A DNA stretch of 64,000 nt from Brachionus rotundiformis (Eukaryota; Rotifera; Eurotatoria; Ploima; Brachionidae): contig JAESIW010000162.1 of assembly GCA_016802295.1 (NCBI GenBank), positions 669,739 to 733,738 on the forward strand, read 5' to 3'. The stretch's first letter is position 1. Each line of letters begins with the position of its first letter. Below the pieces are notes generated by a model. That model was not told where the DNA came from, did not search any database, and saw only the letters and a program-made list of their open reading frames with translations. Positions 1 through 9,458 of the stretch are shown here, in pieces. Both the position numbers and the translations under genes were made by a program.

Positions 1-1532
1 ATGGTTTTAAGAAAGCTGTTTACAAATTCCACAAAATAAATGTCATAAATCTGTGCTAGAACAGTTCTGTTGAGTGGCGAACAAAAATCATTGGTAAAAA
101 AAATACAAATATTTAATAAATGGAATAAATAGATAAAGCAATAGATAAAATTCAAAATGGAATTGAGAATCATTATCTTGTGAATTAACTTTGTAGGAGT
201 ATTAGGAGCTTTTTCTTCTTTGATTAGTATCCATACATTAACAATGTTAAGCAGCATTCCCATAATACTTAATATGGGAGAAAGAAAATAGCTTGCCAAA
301 GCCATTTTGGAAGTTTCAAAAAGAAAATCAACCATGTTTGGATTAAATGGTTTACTCTTTGGTTTGGAACATTTTAAGATCATTTGGTCAAAATTACATG
401 TTTTATTAGAACAAAAATTGAAATTAAGTTTTTGGATTCTTTGTCTAATTATTTGATCATTATTTCTGAACATCCAGCTAATGGTACATGTGCACAAAGA
501 GGCTGATATTTTTGGTAAAATTGGCCTATTTTGAGGAAATTTTCTAAAAACACAAAAATCCTCATCTGGAAATTGGTATGAGTCAAGCAGTAAAAAATTG
601 ATAATCAAATCTTTGTCTATTCGATTGAGATAATCAAAAAACCAGTCTGAATTTTTGGATAAAATGGCATCGAAATTGAAAACACGTATGTATAGCCATG
701 ATAAATTAATAAATCCAAATAGACAGTCACTCTCTGCTTGTTCAAATTTACCAGACAAGACCAATTCATTTGTATTTTGAAATAAATCCTTTGAGAATAA
801 TTTTTTGTTTAATTTAAACTTATAAAATTTGAATTTTAAAGAGTTAATTTTTAAATTGATACTTTGATTTAATAACAAAAATGATAGTGAGTTTGTCTTT
901 ACAAATATATCTGAAATGCCAAATATCTCAAGCTTGGTAAGTGTTAAATTAGAAAAGATAAGAGGACATGTATTTATGTAATATTTTACCGACATAGAAA
1001 ATACAATTGACTTAACACTTTGGAACGGACTTGAGCTGGTATTTTGTGCACAATTACCTGTCTCGAAACCATTTATAAATGGAAAAAGATTGGAATAATA
1101 AAATTCAACATTTAAATTTGTTAATGCAGAAATATTTTTAAGACTAGTAGAGAAAATATCAATTCCTTTAATATTTGTCAATTTTAGATAAGTTGTTTGT
1201 GTTAAATATTTAGAGTCAAAATTTAATTTAAAACTGTTGTCTAGTATCAACATTGTCCGAGGTGCTATATTAAATTCTCTAAAATAAATTTTTTCACTTG
1301 AAAGACAACTTAAATCGAGCTGATTAAATGAGCAAAAATCGACCAAATCTAGAGATATAGATAAGCGACCATTGATTAGACCCAAACCAAACACCCTAAA
1401 GTTACTTTGTTTAATAAATTCTGGACATTGGCTTATTTGAATCAATGGATCCAACTCCATTGGCATCTGAAATATTTTATCCAAAAAGCGAACTTTAAAA
1501 AGTACAAAAAATATCATTATTTTGGAATTCAT
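1..1532 (-). CDS. Receptor with large ectodomain and seven-helix region, copy A (partial, runs off window start)
   Basis: This is the first ~510 codons of a second copy of the receptor gene at 9459-11732. It aligns without any gap at an offset of exactly 10,200 bases, with the start codon at 1532. Reading from the ATG I found no stop codon. It holds a signal-like N-terminus, the ectodomain and the first two membrane helices; the rest lies beyond position 1. Positions 1-1178 differ from copy B at only about three sites (202, 1061, 1131). Positions 1179-1532, which encode the signal and first ~118 residues, differ at many sites. The gene is intact as far as visible, so I call it a paralogue, not a pseudogene. 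Ligand unknown. Confidence 0.8.
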   Translation of the reverse strand, partial: MNSKIMIFFVLFKVRFLDKIFQMPMELDPLIQISQCPEFIKQSNFRVFGLGLINGRLSISLDLVDFCSFNQLDLSCLSSEKIYFREFNIAPRTMLILDNSFKLNFDSKYLTQTTYLKLTNIKGIDIFSTSLKNISALTNLNVEFYYSNLFPFINGFETGNCAQNTSSSPFQSVKSIVFSMSVKYYINTCPLIFSNLTLTKLEIFGISDIFVKTNSLSFLLLNQSINLKINSLKFKFYKFKLNKKLFSKDLFQNTNELVLSGKFEQAESDCLFGFINLSWLYIRVFNFDAILSKNSDWFFDYLNRIDKDLIINFLLLDSYQFPDEDFCVFRKFPQNRPILPKISASLCTCTISWMFRNNDQIIRQRIQKLNFNFCSNKTCNFDQMILKCSKPKSKPFNPNMVDFLFETSKMALASYFLSPILSIMGMLLNIVNVWILIKEEKAPNTPTKLIHKIMILNSILNFIYCFIYLFHLLNICIFFTNDFCSPLNRTVLAQIYDIYFVEFVNSFLKT

Positions 1533-1654
1533 TTTTATTCAATTTAAAAATATATTTTTATTTTTGAAGATAAATTGATTTTTGATTTCAATTTAGGTTT
1601 TTATTTTCATTTTAATCAAATTTCATTTTTAAGAAATTCTAAATTTTTTTCTAT

Positions 1655-1662
1655 ATAAAAAT
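1655..1662. repeat. Left 8-bp target-site duplication of the hAT element
   Basis: ATAAAAAT directly precedes the element end TAGGGTTTGG and is repeated exactly at 5226-5233 after the other end. Eight bases is the hAT-superfamily duplication length. Confidence 0.85.
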
Positions 1663-1674
1663 TAGGGTTTGGAA

Positions 1675-1850
1675 TTCGATATCGACACTTTCGGAATTTT
1701 GTTAAAAAGAAGTGTCGATTTCGATTTTTTGATTTCGAAAATGAACAAAATCATAATTCAATGGTTTCGAAAAGTAAAAATAAATTTCGATACTGAAACT
1801 CAGTTTCGATATCCAAATAAAAATTTCGATTTTAAAATTAAGTTTCAAAG
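1675..1850. repeat. Subterminal TTTCGA-rich repeats of the hAT element, left side
   Basis: TTTCGA or TTTCGAA occurs repeatedly here, and a matching cluster lies at 4985-5200. The 61-codon open frame crossing this stretch is a by-product of the repeats and not a gene. Confidence 0.6.
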
Positions 1851-2299
1851 TTAATTAATATATTAAAAACTATAAAACAACATTCTGAAAATTTTTTTCT
1901 CTTTTAAAATTAAAATTATTTTGGTTACTGTTTTATTGATGATCTTAATTAATTATTTTTTATACAGACTAATTTTTTCAAACAAAATTAATAAGAAAAC
2001 GAAATACAGCGGTTTTATCAGATAAAAAAACTCTACCTAACTTTTTTTACAAATTTAATAAATTTTACACGGACATATAAATTATAAATTATTATTTAAA
2101 AAAAAAAACAAATAGATTAGTTAATTAATTTGTTAAAAAAACTTAAATATTATTTTTCGTTCATTTCTATTAAAATAAAGGTTAATTTCTTTATATAAAG
2201 AAATGTATCGGATGGCATTTTCTATTTCCTTTTTTTTTTCATGATCAATAAAAACCTGTTGATTAGAAAAATTTTCTATTAGAAATATTAGCCAATACC

Positions 2300-4790
2300 G
2301 AACTTTGTATATTATTTGAACCAGATGGTGGTGATTCTATCACACGTTGGCTAATGGTAATAGAAGGCGTGTCATTTAATAATGGTCTAGACGAAGTGCT
2401 TGGTGACTCTCTGAAGCTGATTTTTTGCTCGCATTATTAAGTCCTTTCTAATGACTAAGTCGGAAACAAATTCAAAGTTTTTCATTCGAAAATCTATAGA
2501 TGTTGTAGCTAAATAAATATCATTTTTAAACATAAACCCAAAACGACCGGCTAATTTTTCTAGAAGCTCTTCTCTAATCCTATTTGAATTAATAAATTCC
2601 AAGTTAATTGAACCTAATTCACCGTGAATGAGCGTATAAATAGCTAGATATAATGAAGATATAATACAGTATTCTTGTCCACTAAATAAATTTGTTATAT
2701 TTTTCAATGGTAATAACAAGTCACACAATTCATTTATAAAATTGAACTCTGAATCTGATGGAGCAAAGTCTTTAATAAATTTGTTTTCTGGCTCTAAACA
2801 AAGTGATATAAGGGCATCTTTGTTCGTACACAAAGAATCTAGCATGTCAAATGTAGAGTTCCATCGAGTTGGAACATCTTGAACTAGTTTTATTTTATGC
2901 TCATAATTAAGATCTTACTGTTTATTCTTTAAATTATTATGAAACTTGTCAGAATGACGAAAAGAGCCAACTAAGTGTCTACACTTACTAATTATTAATC
3001 TCTTTTAACCCGTCAAGGAGAAACTTTGGCAATTTTTCTTGCGCTCATTTTTACTGGAACATACCAATAACTATATGTCTACGGATACAGGAGACAATTT
3101 TTTTCAAGGGAAAAATAGTTGGCAAAATTCAGCGTGGGTCGGCAACTCAGTACGCATGTTTTCCCGCGACATACCTTTTTCGGCAGTCGCCAAAAACTTT
3201 TTTCGATGGGAGGATCCTAGGGTGGTCAAATGGGAGTCGGCAAACCCAAGATGGAAAGGCTATCGCTGTAGCTTAAGTTACGGATTCTTGGAAAGAGTTT
3301 GGTAACTGGTCTTTCGACCTTCTCAAGAATACTGCTGTCCTTGGGAGTGTAGGGAGACCAGACCAATGCTGCATACTCTAAATGAGGCCTGACATATGCA
3401 CAGTATAGCGTTATGAATGTGGTGTTAGTCCAAAATTTGAACGTTCTTCTTAGCTGTCCAAGGATAGAGATTGCTTTATTAGCTTGAGCTTTGATATGGC
3501 TGGAGAACTAGATTGGAAGCTTAGATTACTCCCAGATCTTTTTCAGTATCTGTTCGATTAAGTACTGAACTGGTCACACCCATGTAGAGGTATAAGTCCG
3601 AGTACTTCTTTTGGCCGGATCTACTGCATTCCATTACTTTACATTTTTCGATGTTGAATAGCATCTGCCAAGTTGTTGACCACTCAGTCAGTGCATCAAG
3701 ATCCCGTTGCAGCAGTGTCTGGTCGTTAACATTACGGATTGTTGCAATGAGCTTACTATCGTCCGCGAAAAGCTTGATCACGTGATTCATTATATCTGGC
3801 ATGTCATTGATATAGATTACGAACAGCAGTGTGCCTAGAACACTTCCCTGAGGGACTCCACTAGTGACTTCCTTACGGTCTGCCACATACTGTCCTATTG
3901 CTACTCGCTGTTTCCGACCTGGTAAGAAATTTCTGATCCATTTCACACGATCATCAAAACCGTAAGCAGCCACTTTTACACAGAGACTCATCGCACACTT
4001 TGTCAAACGCTTTGGCAAAATCCAAAAAGACCACGAAAACATTCCGGCCGTTCTCTGCTGTTTCCAGGAGGTAAGTTATTGTCGATTTTTACGAACAAAA
4101 CCGTGCTGTCCGGGAGAGATAAATTTATTGCTGAAGAGGTGTTCCATCATAACATCTCTTATTATCCGTTCCATGATCTTACAAGGCGATGCAGTTAATA
4201 CTTCTTTTATATTTTTTTTTTATTCATCAACCTTCTCAATTAAATAAGAATTATTTATTTATTACTTAAAATTAAAAATAACCAACTTTCGTCAGTAAGC
4301 CCTTTGGAGATGGAGCGCTCTCTTTTTGGAAAATTCAGTTAAATTTAATAAAAAAATAACTTATCGTTTTAAATTAACAGGAAAAAATTATGCCTTATCT
4401 ATGATGTTTTCCTACATGGCAAAGTGTATTTTGTATTTAAATCATAAATCATCGTTTTATAAACGCTAGATTCCACCAACGAAAGTGGATGACTAGTCTT
4501 TAATAAAAATTGAACAACACTTTTCTCTCTTTCTCTTTTTTTTTTGTTGACAGGTCACACGGAACAGTTTCAACTTCTTTATCGTCTTCATATTCTGAAT
4601 CAGTTCCTGAAAGACATCCTGATGGCAAATTATTAAATTTATCGTATTTAAATAACTTATGTACTCTATTTAGATGAGTTATCATTTCATTTGGGTTGCT
4701 ATGAAAAGCGAACTGGGCATTACAATGTTCACAAATTGTTATGGATGCATCATTTAGCTTTTTTTGAAAATGGCCCCATATTCAACTTCG
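2300..4790 (-). pseudogene. hAT-family (BED zinc finger) transposase, broken
   Basis: Pieces of one transposase read in order on the minus strand. A BED-type zinc finger with paired Cys and a later His pair lies at about 4670-4790. A segment with the motif HPLSLVES and then LPCRKTS lies at about 4400-4505. After the LINE interruption, KCRHLVGSFRHSDKF followed by the hallmark DVPTRWNST lies at about 2840-3008, and a further helical region reaches about 2390. A Ser/Pro-rich segment in another frame then continues to about 2300. There are in-frame stops (for example just upstream of the DVPTRWNST region), at least one frameshift, and no visible C-terminal hAT dimerisation domain. The gene is dead. 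Confidence 0.85.
3010..4215 (-). mobile_element. LINE (CR1/Jockey-like non-LTR retrotransposon) reverse-transcriptase fragment
   Basis: Minus-strand translation gives a reverse-transcriptase core: a QHGF motif near 4115, GVPQGSVLG near 3840, a FADD catalytic box near 3765, and then the thumb region with LRRTFKFW and RPHLEYA down to about 3310. The frame breaks in the finger/palm region around 4040, and both ends are missing, so it is a dead fragment. It sits between two pieces of the hAT transposase and therefore entered after the hAT. No clear poly-A tail or target duplication was found at the junctions. Confidence 0.85.
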
Positions 4791-5225
4791 TTTAGTTTTT
4801 TTAGTATTTATTTCAATTCAAAATAGTTTATTTTTATTTTAATTTATAAATTTTTTTAGTCAAAATATACACAATTTTTCAAATTTTCATTCAAAATAAA
4901 AAAGCTTAAACTTTATAAATGCAATTCTAAAAGGACAATTAATTGTATTTGAAAAGTTAATTCAAATACGCACATAAAAACTTAATGTCGAAAGTGAGTT
5001 TCGACTTCGAGATTATTTTTGGTATTCGAAATCAAAATATTAATTTCGAAACTAAAATTGCATTTCAACATTAAGTTGTAAATTCTACAATATTTTATTA
5101 AATTCAGATTAAAATTTTTAGTTTCGAAATCATTTCTTAATTTCAATTATTAATCAAAATTAAAAATAATTTCGAAATTTTTTTTTATATTCGAATATTT
5201 TTTTTATTTCATTTTCCCAACCCTG

Positions 5226-5233
5226 ATAAAAAT
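5226..5233. repeat. Right 8-bp target-site duplication of the hAT element
   Basis: ATAAAAAT follows the element end CCCTG and is identical to 1655-1662. Confidence 0.85.
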
Positions 5234-5850
5234 AGAATTTAAATTCTTCTGTCTGTAATAATGTCATAAAATAATTTTAAAGTATTTAAATTTAAATTTT
5301 TGATTTATTAAATCAAAATATGAATAAAATATATTAATTGAATTCTATTTAAAACGAAATAGCATTTTAATAGCTTTTCAGCCAAGCACATTTTTTTGAC
5401 ATTTGGAAAATTCCATTTAAAAATCAATAGTCTAAAACCATTTGTTAATTTAGAGAAAAAATTTACTAAATAAACTCGAAATTTATTCTTAAATAGTTTT
5501 AAATTGAAAATTTAAGTTTAATTGAAGATTTTATTTTATTAAATCATTAATTTATTTAAAGAAAATGAAATTGACATACAATAAAAAAGAAACTTGCAAA
5601 AAAATTCATTACCTCTCTCAACAAGTCTATTACCGTTTTTTCTTCTCCTTTAGTTTGATCAACGGAGACTTACTTCGGAAAGCAAATATAAAATATTAAA
5701 ATTTATTAAAAATCGAGACTTTAAAATTCTTCTTTTTTTAAAGTTATCTAATTGGAAAAATCAAATTAAAAAAATTTGTCAACATTAAATTTATTTTTTA
5801 AAAATAATCTTAATAGGAAAAAAAACTTGAAAATAAATGAAATAAAAAAT
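5234..5850. repeat. Duplicated upstream flank of receptor copy A
   Basis: Non-coding DNA that matches the upstream flank of receptor copy B (about 11850-12165). Clear shared blocks are around 5300-5430 versus 11910-12030 and around 5765-5850 versus 12075-12160. About 280 bp in the middle (roughly 5470-5740) has no counterpart near copy B. With 1533-1654 it shows that the duplicated unit includes several hundred bases upstream of the gene. Confidence 0.7.
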
Positions 5851-6829
5851 TTAAGTCTTTTGCAAACCTTCGAGCCGCTCAGGGCATCTGCATGCCCAAA
5901 TGGACCATGGGAGCATGGGAACATTTCTTATTAAAGTTTTCTTATTAAAAAAATTAATTAGTCAAAAATGTATTCTATTGACGAATCTAGGGTAATATTC
6001 AAAAATTAAGCATTTATAAAGATCTTATCTAGCTAATCGATCTTATTATCCTAGATTTTAATTAAAGATATTAAGTTTTCAAATTTTACTATGATTGATT
6101 TACAAGCTTGTGTGAAAGTCAGGAAAAAAAGCCTTGACAAGTTTAAAAAAAAGTAAAGCATGAATTGGAGGAGCTATGGAAAAACAATTATTCAACTATT
6201 CAGAGATTATTTGATTATTTGGCTCATAAACATAAGAAACTATATATAGAAATCCATTAAGTAAAATTTAAATTAAAATTAATAATTCAAAAAGTAATAA
6301 AAATCCTAAAAAATCTAAGTATGGAGTATTATTTTTACAAAAATAAAAAAATAAGATCTCTCTTATATTCTGATCATTCTAAATCCCTAAACCAAGGCTG
6401 CGTCTGCCCTCCACATTAGTCGCAGGTTTTTATGATTGAATTAGTCGATTAATCAAAAAATCGAATAGAATAATTGGTTTATGTAGAATGCTGTCCATGA
6501 CTGAATTGTAGTTAGAGACTTTATCTAAAATGACAAAACAAAATTTCTTTAAAAATTTTTAAATATGATACGTTTAGAAAGATAATTATCTAATTAACCA
6601 ATGTCATACTTTATATATGATTATTATTTTTAGTAAAATAAATCTAATTATTCTTATTAGTAAAACGAGTGTGATTTTCATTTCTTATTAAAAAAATTCA
6701 ATATCTTTTTAATTTAGTTTGATATGAATATATAAATATACATATATTACATATTCAACAATTCAACATTTATACAGGACGAATTATTCAATTTATTTAC
6801 ATTAACACCTTTGAAAATAAACTTTTACC
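5851..6829. other. Intergenic, no gene recognised
   Basis: Mostly very AT-rich. Two short stretches of more balanced composition (about 5870-5930 and 6395-6430) have no open frame that I recognise and may be transposon scraps. Confidence 0.5.
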
Positions 6830-8577
6830 ATCTTCTGAACTCCCATTTGAAACAAATTGCCGTTCTTAAAATTTCGAAATCAATTGAAACTGCTGCTCGT
6901 TTGCTTCGGTCTAAAGCCTACTCGACTGTTGTAGTAATGGGAGATTTTAATATGGCAGATGATGAAATAAAGATGGACTGAAGATGGCATCCCAGTACTA
7001 AATAAAGTTTCATCATCCAACTCAAAAGTTTGTGATGCGATTGCTTTTTCAGGCTTTGTTCAAATTGTAAATGACTACACATTTTACAGCAGTGAGAAGT
7101 CAAAAAGTCTTCTCGACTTAATCCTAGTAAGTCATCCAAATCGTGTATCTGAAGTTGAAATCTGCCCTCCACTAGTAACTAATCTTTCAAGGAGTCATTT
7201 GAGTCTTCGGTTCTGGATTTCCTTAAATATTGTAAGGAAGCCTATATTTGAGAGCAGGTCATTCAGCTGGAAACAAGGACATTATTTAGAAATGAGCAGT
7301 TTTCTAAATGATTACAACTGGTCCAGTGTTCTAAATAAGGATTCTGTTCAAAAGTGTTATTCCGCATTCCTTGAAGTCTTCTTTAAAGCATCAGAACTTT
7401 TTATTAAGAAACTGAGGACAAAAAATACAATCCGAAAACATAAATGGTGGAACAGGAGGATATCCAAAATTGTCCGACAGAAAAGAAGGCTTTTTATTGC
7501 GATGAGAGTTAACAAAGATGACAAATATTTACATGAAAGGTACAAATCTACCTGTAAAGGAGTTAAGTATCTTGTTAAACAATGCATCATTGATTTTGAG
7601 CTCAATCTGGCAAAGGACTCAAAAAATAATCCAAAACGATTATACTCATAAATAAATCGTAGATATGGAAATCGAGAGTCAATATCAGTGATTCAAAACA
7701 AATTTGGTAACCTTACCACTGACAAAGCTGAGATATGCACCGAATTGAATGACTACTTCCATTCAGTATTCAATAACTCAACACCAACTTTTTTAGTAAA
7801 CAACAAATCTTTTCCAAAGCGAGATGAACCTGATCCATGTTTTGAAAATCAACAAGTAATCACAACAGAAAAAGTCCTGGCAAAATTAAAGCTTTTAAAA
7901 AGTGACAAGTCTCCTGGAGTGGACATGATACCAACTCATGCGCTTAAAATGTGTTCAGAGGCCCTTGCGAGCCCATTGGCTCAAATATTTTTGAAATCTC
8001 TGACAGAATCGACTCTTCCAGTCGAATGGAAAATTGCAAATGTCTCATCAATCTTTAAACGTGGAAGTAGAATAGCTGTTACTAATTACAGACCTGTTTT
8101 ACTCACTTCGGTCCCATGTAAAATAATTGAGTCCCTTATTAAGGACTACATGATGAAGCACCTCACTGAGAGAAATCTCCTTTCAGGCAAACAACATGGA
8201 TTTCTACCAAACAAAGCTTGTGTTACTAATTTGCTAGAAACTGTTGATTTTCTTACTTTTTGTATGAACAAAAAGCAACCATCTGATGTAATTTATTTAG
8301 ATTTCGCCAAAGCATTTGACAAGGTGTCACACGAACTGCTGCTAATCAAACCAAACGCATACGGATTCCCAGTCCCAATCATCAAATGGATTCGTTGTTT
8401 TCTAGCAGACCGAAAACAGCGCGTCGTTATCGGAGATGTCATGTCTGAGTGGAAACCAGTAACTAGCGGGGTACCACAAGGTTCTGTTCTTGGGCCGCTT
8501 CTCTTTATAATTTACATAAATGATCTCCCAGAAGTGTGTAAATCAATTTGCAAACTGTACGCTGATGAACAAGAACA
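6830..8577 (+). mobile_element. LINE (CR1/Jockey-like) with endonuclease remnant and reverse transcriptase, truncated
   Basis: Plus-strand reading gives the tail of an apurinic-type endonuclease with the GDFNMAD motif near 6935 and the LLDLIL motif near 7115. A basic linker follows at 7199-7650. The reverse transcriptase is at 7688-8577, with [61 protein letters not shown] and [19 protein letters not shown] in order. An in-frame stop separates linker from reverse transcriptase and the endonuclease is frameshifted. The coding region ends at YADE where the catalytic FADD/YADD box should complete, and is followed at once by a Tc1 transposase scrap. Not active. It is the same family as the fragment nested in the hAT element. 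Confidence 0.9.
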
Positions 8578-8583
8578 TTGAGG

Positions 8584-8735
8584 TTCCTTCATGGTGTGCC
8601 CGTCCACCAGATCTCAACCCAATCGGAAACTTTTGGCCATACATGGATGCCAGAACGATGAACACTAAAGTAACCTCTATTGAGCATTTAAAAGAGATTT
8701 TACACAAAGATTGGTTACAGATTCCAACTGAGTAA
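8584..8735 (+). pseudogene. Tc1/mariner transposase C-terminal scrap
   Basis: A 50-residue open stretch carries ARPPDLNPIGNFW, the Tc1 family ARSPDLNPIENLW box, and then the tail with IEHLKEILHKDW ending at a stop. The catalytic-domain start is missing, and the terminal inverted repeats were not found. It abuts the truncated LINE with no gap, so one of the two was inserted into, or recombined with, the other. Confidence 0.8.
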
Positions 8736-9458
8736 GCACAAGAACACACTTCTTTCTTTATATTTTTGGAATAAATTATTTACAAACAAACTCATCTTTC
8801 ATCTACAACTGTCTTCAAGTCCCTTATATAAGGGTACAACAGCCCTTAGAAACCACCTTTCTTAACTGGATTTAGGACAGGTTTTTTACACTAATGATCC
8901 ATCATACCTCCTTGAACTCGCCTAATAAACTCTGAACAAAGCAACCGAGCGTATCCTTGTTCGGGCGTATTTTAAGAAGGTCGTTTATATTTATTATTCA
9001 AAAAAGCTAAGAAAAGATACGAAAGTCAGAGCTTTCTTGAAGCCCAAAAAGTCAAGTGGTTAAAATTTTAAAGTTTTTAAAAAGTTAATAAATTTTAATT
9101 ATTTTTTATAATTAGAAGAGTGTTTGCGTCAATGATCTAACTTAAAGCCAAAAAAAGAATAAAAACATTTAATTCTTGACTGAAATTTGACAATAAAAAT
9201 GCTTGATTTAATTTTTCCCTTAAATTAAATGACATCAATATTTTGACATTAATTTACATTAAATTCAATATTTTCATTTAAAAGATGCAAGCAAACAAGC
9301 TTACTAAATTATTTTTTGCTAACATAAAATTGTCAAAGCTTTCCAAGCCAAATAAAAAAAATTATTTTTTTAATTTTTATTTAATTTAATAAAATTTTGC
9401 GTCAAAACGTAATGATAAATCAGCACATTAATATTTAGAAAAAAAAATTTTTTTTCAC
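8736..9458. other. Intergenic between Tc1 scrap and receptor copy B
   Basis: Positions 8800-9060 are less AT-rich and may be a transposon remnant, but I could not identify a protein in any frame. The rest is AT-rich and featureless. It includes the 3' side of the receptor gene; no strong poly-A signal was pinned down. Confidence 0.4.

Larger units (their letters stand above)
1663..5225 (-). mobile_element. hAT transposon, degraded, with a LINE fragment nested inside
   Basis: The element is 3,563 bp. Its left end reads TAGGGTTTGG and its right end, read inward, CAGGGTTGGG, an imperfect terminal inverted repeat of the hAT type. A perfect 8-bp duplication (ATAAAAAT) flanks it. Both subterminal regions (about 1675-1850 and 4985-5200) carry many copies of TTTCGA, as expected of subterminal transposase-binding repeats. 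A broken BED-type hAT transposase is coded on the minus strand, and a LINE fragment interrupts it at about 3010-4215. The same flanking DNA beside receptor copy B lacks the element, so it inserted after the receptor duplication. It cannot be autonomous now. Confidence 0.88.

Noticed and set aside
1669..1854. 61-codon open frame on the plus strand
   Set aside because: It lies entirely in the TTTCGA-rich subterminal region of the hAT element; the amino-acid pattern is the repeat translated.
3039..3305. 88-codon plus-strand open frame
   Set aside because: It sits opposite or beside the decayed LINE at the junction with the hAT transposase, matches no family, and its frame is a by-product of the more balanced LINE composition.
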